DNA from: Alligator mississippiensis
Lineage: Eukaryota; Chordata; Crocodylia; Alligatoridae
Length of the DNA stretch: 64,000 nucleotides
NCBI RefSeq assembly: GCF_030867095.1
Contig: NC_081836.1
Location: forward strand, 30,640,338 to 30,704,337
Direction: 5' to 3'
Position 1 is the stretch's first letter, and the number at the start of each line of letters is the position of its first letter. The translations under genes were made by a program, and so were the position numbers. Below, in pieces: positions 58,723-64,000 of the stretch. The notes under the pieces are model-generated. The model was not told where the DNA came from and made no database searches. It saw only the letters and a list, made by a program, of their open reading frames with translations.

Positions 58723-60694
58723 TCCTAGCTATGGTAGTGCCTCTCCACCAAATGTTAGGAAACTGGTAATAGTTTGCTTGCATTGAGCACTGCAATAGCA
58801 GGGGACACACAGCACTCACACTGGAACTTACACCAGCACTTTTGATCCTTATTTGTCTTAGGGCACTCCATTGGTTTCTGTACATCACAGCAGCGCAGGG
58901 CTGTATGTCATACACCATTTTTTTTATACCAGCTTAAGGCAGGTTACGCTAACTCCGTAAACTCTGGTATCATTTTCTGTACGTATTCCTGATGCTCTCA
59001 GCTTGGACATACAGCACATTTTTGCTAGGCACCGCAACAGCTACTGCAGGAAAGCTGATTGTCTTTCTGCACCAAACACCCAGGTAATCCATTGGCTTAC
59101 CAAACCGATGCAACTCAGACTGGTATAACTATGTTGTTTGTCCAGGCCCTCTGTCTCGTGCTGTTCAGGACAGCTGTACTGTCTCTGCCACAGCACACCA
59201 ATACAGAGGTATTATACACCAGAGCTGGGAGAAACTTTTCTCACATACCTGTTTAATTTTTTTTGGCCAAAAAATGCAGATTTGGCAACAGTGAAGCATT
59301 TCTCAAAGATGCAGCAGTTTTGCTGAATCTTTTGGAATTTGTTTTTGATTTCCCCTCCCCCATATAAGTCTTGAAATAGCCGGTTATGACATTTTCAAAA
59401 TGAAATGTGGTGGTTTGATTCTTTTTCTGGCTTGTAAATGACTATTTTAAAATGTCTTTTAAGTTTTTCTTTCAATATTTTAAAGCTTGTCATTTTGAAA
59501 AATGTTTCAGTTGAGCCAAGAGGATTCTTCTAATGTTAAGTTTGCTGAAAACTTCAGAAATATTTGTTGTTAATTCTAAAGAGAAGCATTTACCACCCCC
59601 CAAAACAAACAAACTGAAAAACCCTGCTGACCCCAGAAATTCATTTTCCACCCAGATGTAGTATGAATGCACAAACACAGCTGGCGCAGTTGTGAGGAAA
59701 ACTGCTATGTGGACACCAGCCACCCTCTTTTTTTTTTTGTACATGGGTCAAATCAGTGGCTCCTGTAAGCAAGTTGCAACACTCATGTTCTTATGCTGGA
59801 TTTTCATGGTAGGAGTTTTTAGTCCCAAATTCTCCACTGTTGCTACCAACAGTGGTAATGTTAGTATAGACAATGCTCCTGTCACCCACTGTTGGGTAAG
59901 CACCAGGTTGTTTCAGTTTGGGGTCTACCTGTATTGGTGTCTGGAAAGTTAGTGACTACTAAAGTGTTGTCTCCACTGGTTTTTTTAGTAAGAAATCCTG
60001 GTTAAAAATTCCAGTGAATAGAAGGCTATAGAGTAGACCTCAGTGAGTAACCCTTATGAGGTAGCTGTTAGAAATGTAGAGAGATTGGTAAAGGATAAGG
60101 ACTTATTTGTGGTGTAAAGAAAGATCTTTGTGTTGACTGGGATGGGGAGCTACCCACATGCTGAGTGTTTTGAGTTGCTTGGAAAGCTTACTGCAGTTGT
60201 TCATAACAGGTGCTCAGAAATTTTCTCCTGCCTGATGGGGTGGTAAGTCAGCACTGGGAAGTGCTTGTAGTGGGGAGAGGCATTTCCACAGTTTCACACG
60301 GAGCCTGGTGTAGTGCTGGCATGTTCTGGCTGGAGGACTTTGAGGAGACGAAAGTGGAAGGTGAACAGAGCGTTAGCTGGCACTGTACTGCTCAGTGAAT
60401 ATTTATCCCAGGGAGGGCACTCGAAGGAGAGGGCTGTGTTCACCAAATCATTCATGGCTATTTGCATTTGATTCATGATTGCATGACTTGAATCACTTTG
60501 ATGGGCCTGAAAGAAATTTGGCAAGCACTGTACTAGAGAAAATCTGGGCCATGACTCCTTGGGCCATATTCCTTGAAAATAATGCTACCTTCTGTAGTCA
60601 GTGAAAAACTACTGTAGCCAACAGCTGGAAAGGCAAATGTGGGTATATGAGCTTGTTCTCCTACTTTGTTTGCTCACTCTGAATCCCCTGCAGG

Positions 60695-60805
60695 TTGAGT
60701 GAGGCTGGGCTCTTTATCTTCAACTCTGTGCAGTGATTTGGGGGGTCAGACTTGATAATCTGCTCAGGTCCCTTCTGACCCTACCAACTATGAAACTATT
60801 TATTT
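60695..60805 (+). mobile_element. CR1 3'-end fragment
   Basis: CAGACTTGATAATCTGCTCA, GGTCCCTTCTGACCCTACCA, then CTATGAAACTATTT. Confidence 0.8.
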
Positions 60806-60809
60806 AGAG

Positions 60810-63800
60810 GAAGGATTTGGCACCTAACTGTTAGCCTTTAAGGCTTTCTCTTTTCTCCTTTTGAGATTGATTACTACCACTTGGAGGCAAAGTAAGTTGA
60901 TACCCAGTTGCCAGGTGTGAGGTCAGCCTGCACCCTACCTCTCCCCAGTGATGAAACAGGGGAGGGGGAAAATGGTCCAGGGTGGTCACTGATATGATTT
61001 TAATCAGTGAAATCAAAGCACTGTTGTAGCTCTCCATACCTCCATGTGATCAGCAAGCAGCTCCAACCAGCTGCATTTTTAGAGTTGCTATTGGTGTGTA
61101 AAGAAGATTAGCAGAGAGCTTAACATTGGCATACAGAAGAGGAACTCTTCCTCAAACAGGAAAGCAAAGCCTGTTCAGGAGATATGATGGGACATGTAAT
61201 CTTGGGGCATGTCTCCGCTGTCAAAGAACTGCATTAGGGGGTACCTCAGGGAAGCACAGTGGGCCTGCTTTGAAATGAAATGAGGTAATGTAGCCACCCT
61301 GGCTGCTTTGCTGTGGTGGCCTTTGCTAGGTCCCTAGGGGCATTTGCCTATACATATCCTCTAGAGTTTATTACTTATCCTAACAGCCTTCTGCCCACTT
61401 GTGCTGAATTTAACTCTCTGCTGCGGTGATTGATAAGTGACTGCATGGTGTTACCAGCTGTTGTTTCTGAGCTTTTAATTCCTGGTATGAGTAACAGCTT
61501 ATCAAGAAACCTGTCCCCTCTCCGACCAGGGACAGGTATCAGGAAAGAAGCAAGTGAAGCAGATGTTGAGCACCAGCTGCTATTCTTCCTCAGTCCAAAG
61601 GCCGAGCCCAGGGATCCTATGTTCTGAAGGATTGTGGGGGTTTTTTAAACTTGCTATGTGGTTTCAGTGCTGAGGAGACCATTGGCTACTCCTTAGGGAA
61701 AAGATCCTGTTGAACAGCTGGTGACTGGAGTAGCTGCTGAACAAGGGCTTCAGGGTGGGCCTCAGTACTCTCATTGCTCACAGACTAGCAGGAGCAAAAG
61801 ATCCTGTTTCTTCCTGAGTACCCTGATCACTGAGGTATTGGCTATTCTAGATTGTGTCCTTTTGATTCCAAAACCATTCTGGACCAGACAGTTTGCTGAA
61901 ACTAAAACTTTTCAGAGAAAAAAAATCTTTTCATCAAAAGTGGCATTTTCTGGTGGAAGAGTAGTTTTGTCAAAAAATTCTTGAATACTTTTAATTATGA
62001 CTGAAATTAAGTTATAGGTCTACAGCTGGCTTGACCTTTAGTGTGTGAACATGTGCATACATGCATGCTCTCTCTTGCTCTCCCCGCACCCCCTTCCAGA
62101 CCTCGTTCATCTGCTTTATAGCTGTAGATTTGGATGCTTGCTACTTTACCTTATCTTCAGGGCATGTGTATGAGGGAGGGGAGAGCGGCTGAAACATAGT
62201 TGAACTTTTCACTTCTCTTCTCTTAGGAGAACAAGGTGTCAAAGAGCTTGAAGGGCAGAGTATGACTTCAGCAAGCAGATCATACTGTATAGCATAGGTG
62301 AGGAAGAAGAGTCCCCTGACACCTCTGTAGTGATAGCAGAAGTTCCTAATAGTATTATGACAATATTTAAAAATTTCAGACCCCAAACAACACAATTCTG
62401 GTCCACATCAGTACTCAACTGCATTGTCTAGTCACTGTGATGGTAGCTGTTACCTGTGGTTGAGCTCTTAGGGAGGGAGGGAGGTTAAGTTAGAATAAGT
62501 TTTCGTTCTTTTGGATGAATGTTTAGTGCAAGTTTAGTTAAGTGGTACGAGACAAAAATAAGGATGAATGTGAAATAGTACCGTATCCCAGTGACCTGAG
62601 GGTTAGCTGGCAGCTTTTACTGGCCAGATACTAAGAATCTAGCAGCTAAGAATGGCTTGTGTGAATGCATTTTTTAATGGAAAGAAAATACTGCTGGGGA
62701 CCTTGGGAGAGTGAAGGTCATGAATTTGGTACCCAGAGGATTGTAGAAGAGGTAGGAAATATTAATTCCAGCCTCCTCCTTCATATGACAGATTAATCCT
62801 CTGGCAATGGCAGGCTGCAGTGTAGGTAGTCAGGGATGTGTGAGTGACCTTAGAGCAAAGTGCAGCATGTTTGTTAGCAGGTGGATACCTTTGTTGTTGT
62901 TGGGCACACACCAATATCTGTTGACGCTTGAAATCTTGCAGCATGCTGAGCTGCTTGAGCAATAATTCCTTTGGCTTATGAGTCCTGTTGAATAGAGACA
63001 ATCAGTATGTAGTGCATTTTGTCTAAAACACAAGGCCCTAATGGAGGCGTTGTGGACCTTGGGAGAGTTGGAAAAGTGACCTGGTAAAGAGGATGGAATG
63101 TAGCTTGGCAAATGTGCTAACCCAAAAGGGGAGTTAAGGATATCCAAGCTTTGATGAAGGCCATATCTGCACTTGATAATCTCGCTTCCAGCTCCCTCCT
63201 CTGGATATCTGAGCAATATGATCACCTGAAAAAGCTGCCATCCCATTCAGACACAAGAAGCAGCAGAGTTGGTATGTGTCCTTAGAAGCCCGAACTATTT
63301 TAAGAGCAGGTGCTATTCCTAGCACTAGGACACACAACTATCTACAGCCAGAAATTCAAACATAGAGGCTGTGGACATGCAGACCTTCGTCTGCAGATGA
63401 GGAGTACAGTTTAGTTGCTCTTAAATTGGCAGACTTCATACTGTACAGGTTGCTGATTGAGCAGATCTCCTCTGTTGTTGGCTAGTTCCCATTGTTCAGC
63501 TGAAAGTACAAATGCTGTGTGCAACAAGTGTCCCCCCAGTCAGTCATGCATTTGCTGAAACCAGAATCCCATGAGTATCCTCTGAGGCTAGCCACGGAGG
63601 GAAGAGTGCCAAAGGAATCCAAAGTGATCTATGAGAAGATTCTTTGCCAGGCCAGATTGCTGCAGTGACTCCTGCCGTAGTCATAGGCTCCCTATATACT
63701 ACATGTACATGGGCCTGTTCGTGTAATCATTGTTTATTTACAGTAGTACAGCTGACACAGTAAGTTGTGGAGAGCTTTACTCTCCAAGGAGCTTGCAGTG

Positions 63801-64000
63801 GGGGCTGGGGTAGCGCAGGTGCTAAGGTACACGATTGACAGCTGAGGATCCAGTCAAGTTTTTTGCTCTTTTCCCCAGCACTCTTTTGACAAGAAATGCT
63901 AATTCAAAGGGGAAGGTATGCTCCTATTTCAGGAAGGAGTGAGATAATTGTTGAAACTGATCTTCAGCTTCCTGGCCTGGGGCTGGTTTAGTGATGATGA
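60810..64000. other. intron of the SEC14-like gene to window edge
   Basis: No second coding exon or clear transposon recognised. Confidence 0.35.

Noticed and set aside
1..64000. CRISPR arrays, bacterial operons or phage-type defence systems
   Set aside because: The window is vertebrate nuclear DNA with spliced genes; no regularly spaced short repeats or prokaryotic gene packing are present.

Overview
This is vertebrate nuclear DNA: spliced genes with long introns, one CpG-island promoter and many old and young transposons. CR1 retrotransposon 3' ends, a Penelope-like element and many hAT-type elements point to a sauropsid. A crocodilian or turtle is my best guess, but the species cannot be proven from this window.

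Two genes lie head to tail on the + strand. (1) From the left edge to about 30.25 kb runs the 3' part of a gene homologous to syntaxin-binding protein 4 (STXBP4/Synip). I traced eleven phase-compatible coding exons (8984-9081, 11946-12042, 14580-14707, 15855-15947, 18054-18119, 18733-18921, 20153-20269, 22725-22774, 24603-24736, 27992-28049, 29405-29510). They encode the end of the linker, an EF-hand-like segment, a coiled coil and a C-terminal WW-type domain. The PDZ exons must lie before the window. The protein matches STXBP4 in architecture but is divergent, and its WW domain lacks the first Trp. I read it as a paralogue rather than STXBP4 itself. (2) A CpG island at 36.17-36.73 kb with a non-coding first exon, followed by a 76-bp exon at 42668-42743, starts a SEC14-like protein of the SEC14L1/SEC14L5 class (SEC14L5 slightly favoured). 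The rest of that gene lies beyond the right edge; 42.74-64 kb reads as its first coding intron.

The remainder is introns, a 6-kb intergenic gap and mobile DNA. The clearest elements are: a Penelope-like retroelement at 12.39-14.05 kb with a 433-codon RT/GIY-YIG reading frame and an inverted 5' end; a 141-bp-arm inverted pair of Penelope termini at 51.39-51.71 kb carrying a hammerhead-ribozyme-like core; seven CR1 fragments; a broken hAT transposase with BED finger at about 2.93-4.18 kb; many small hAT-like elements, several with 8-bp target duplications; and several 0.8-2 kb elements with GC-rich interiors, two of them fold-back, that create long but spurious open frames on both strands.

As for joint function, STXBP4 and SEC14-like proteins both relate to membrane traffic, but nothing here shows that these two neighbours work together.
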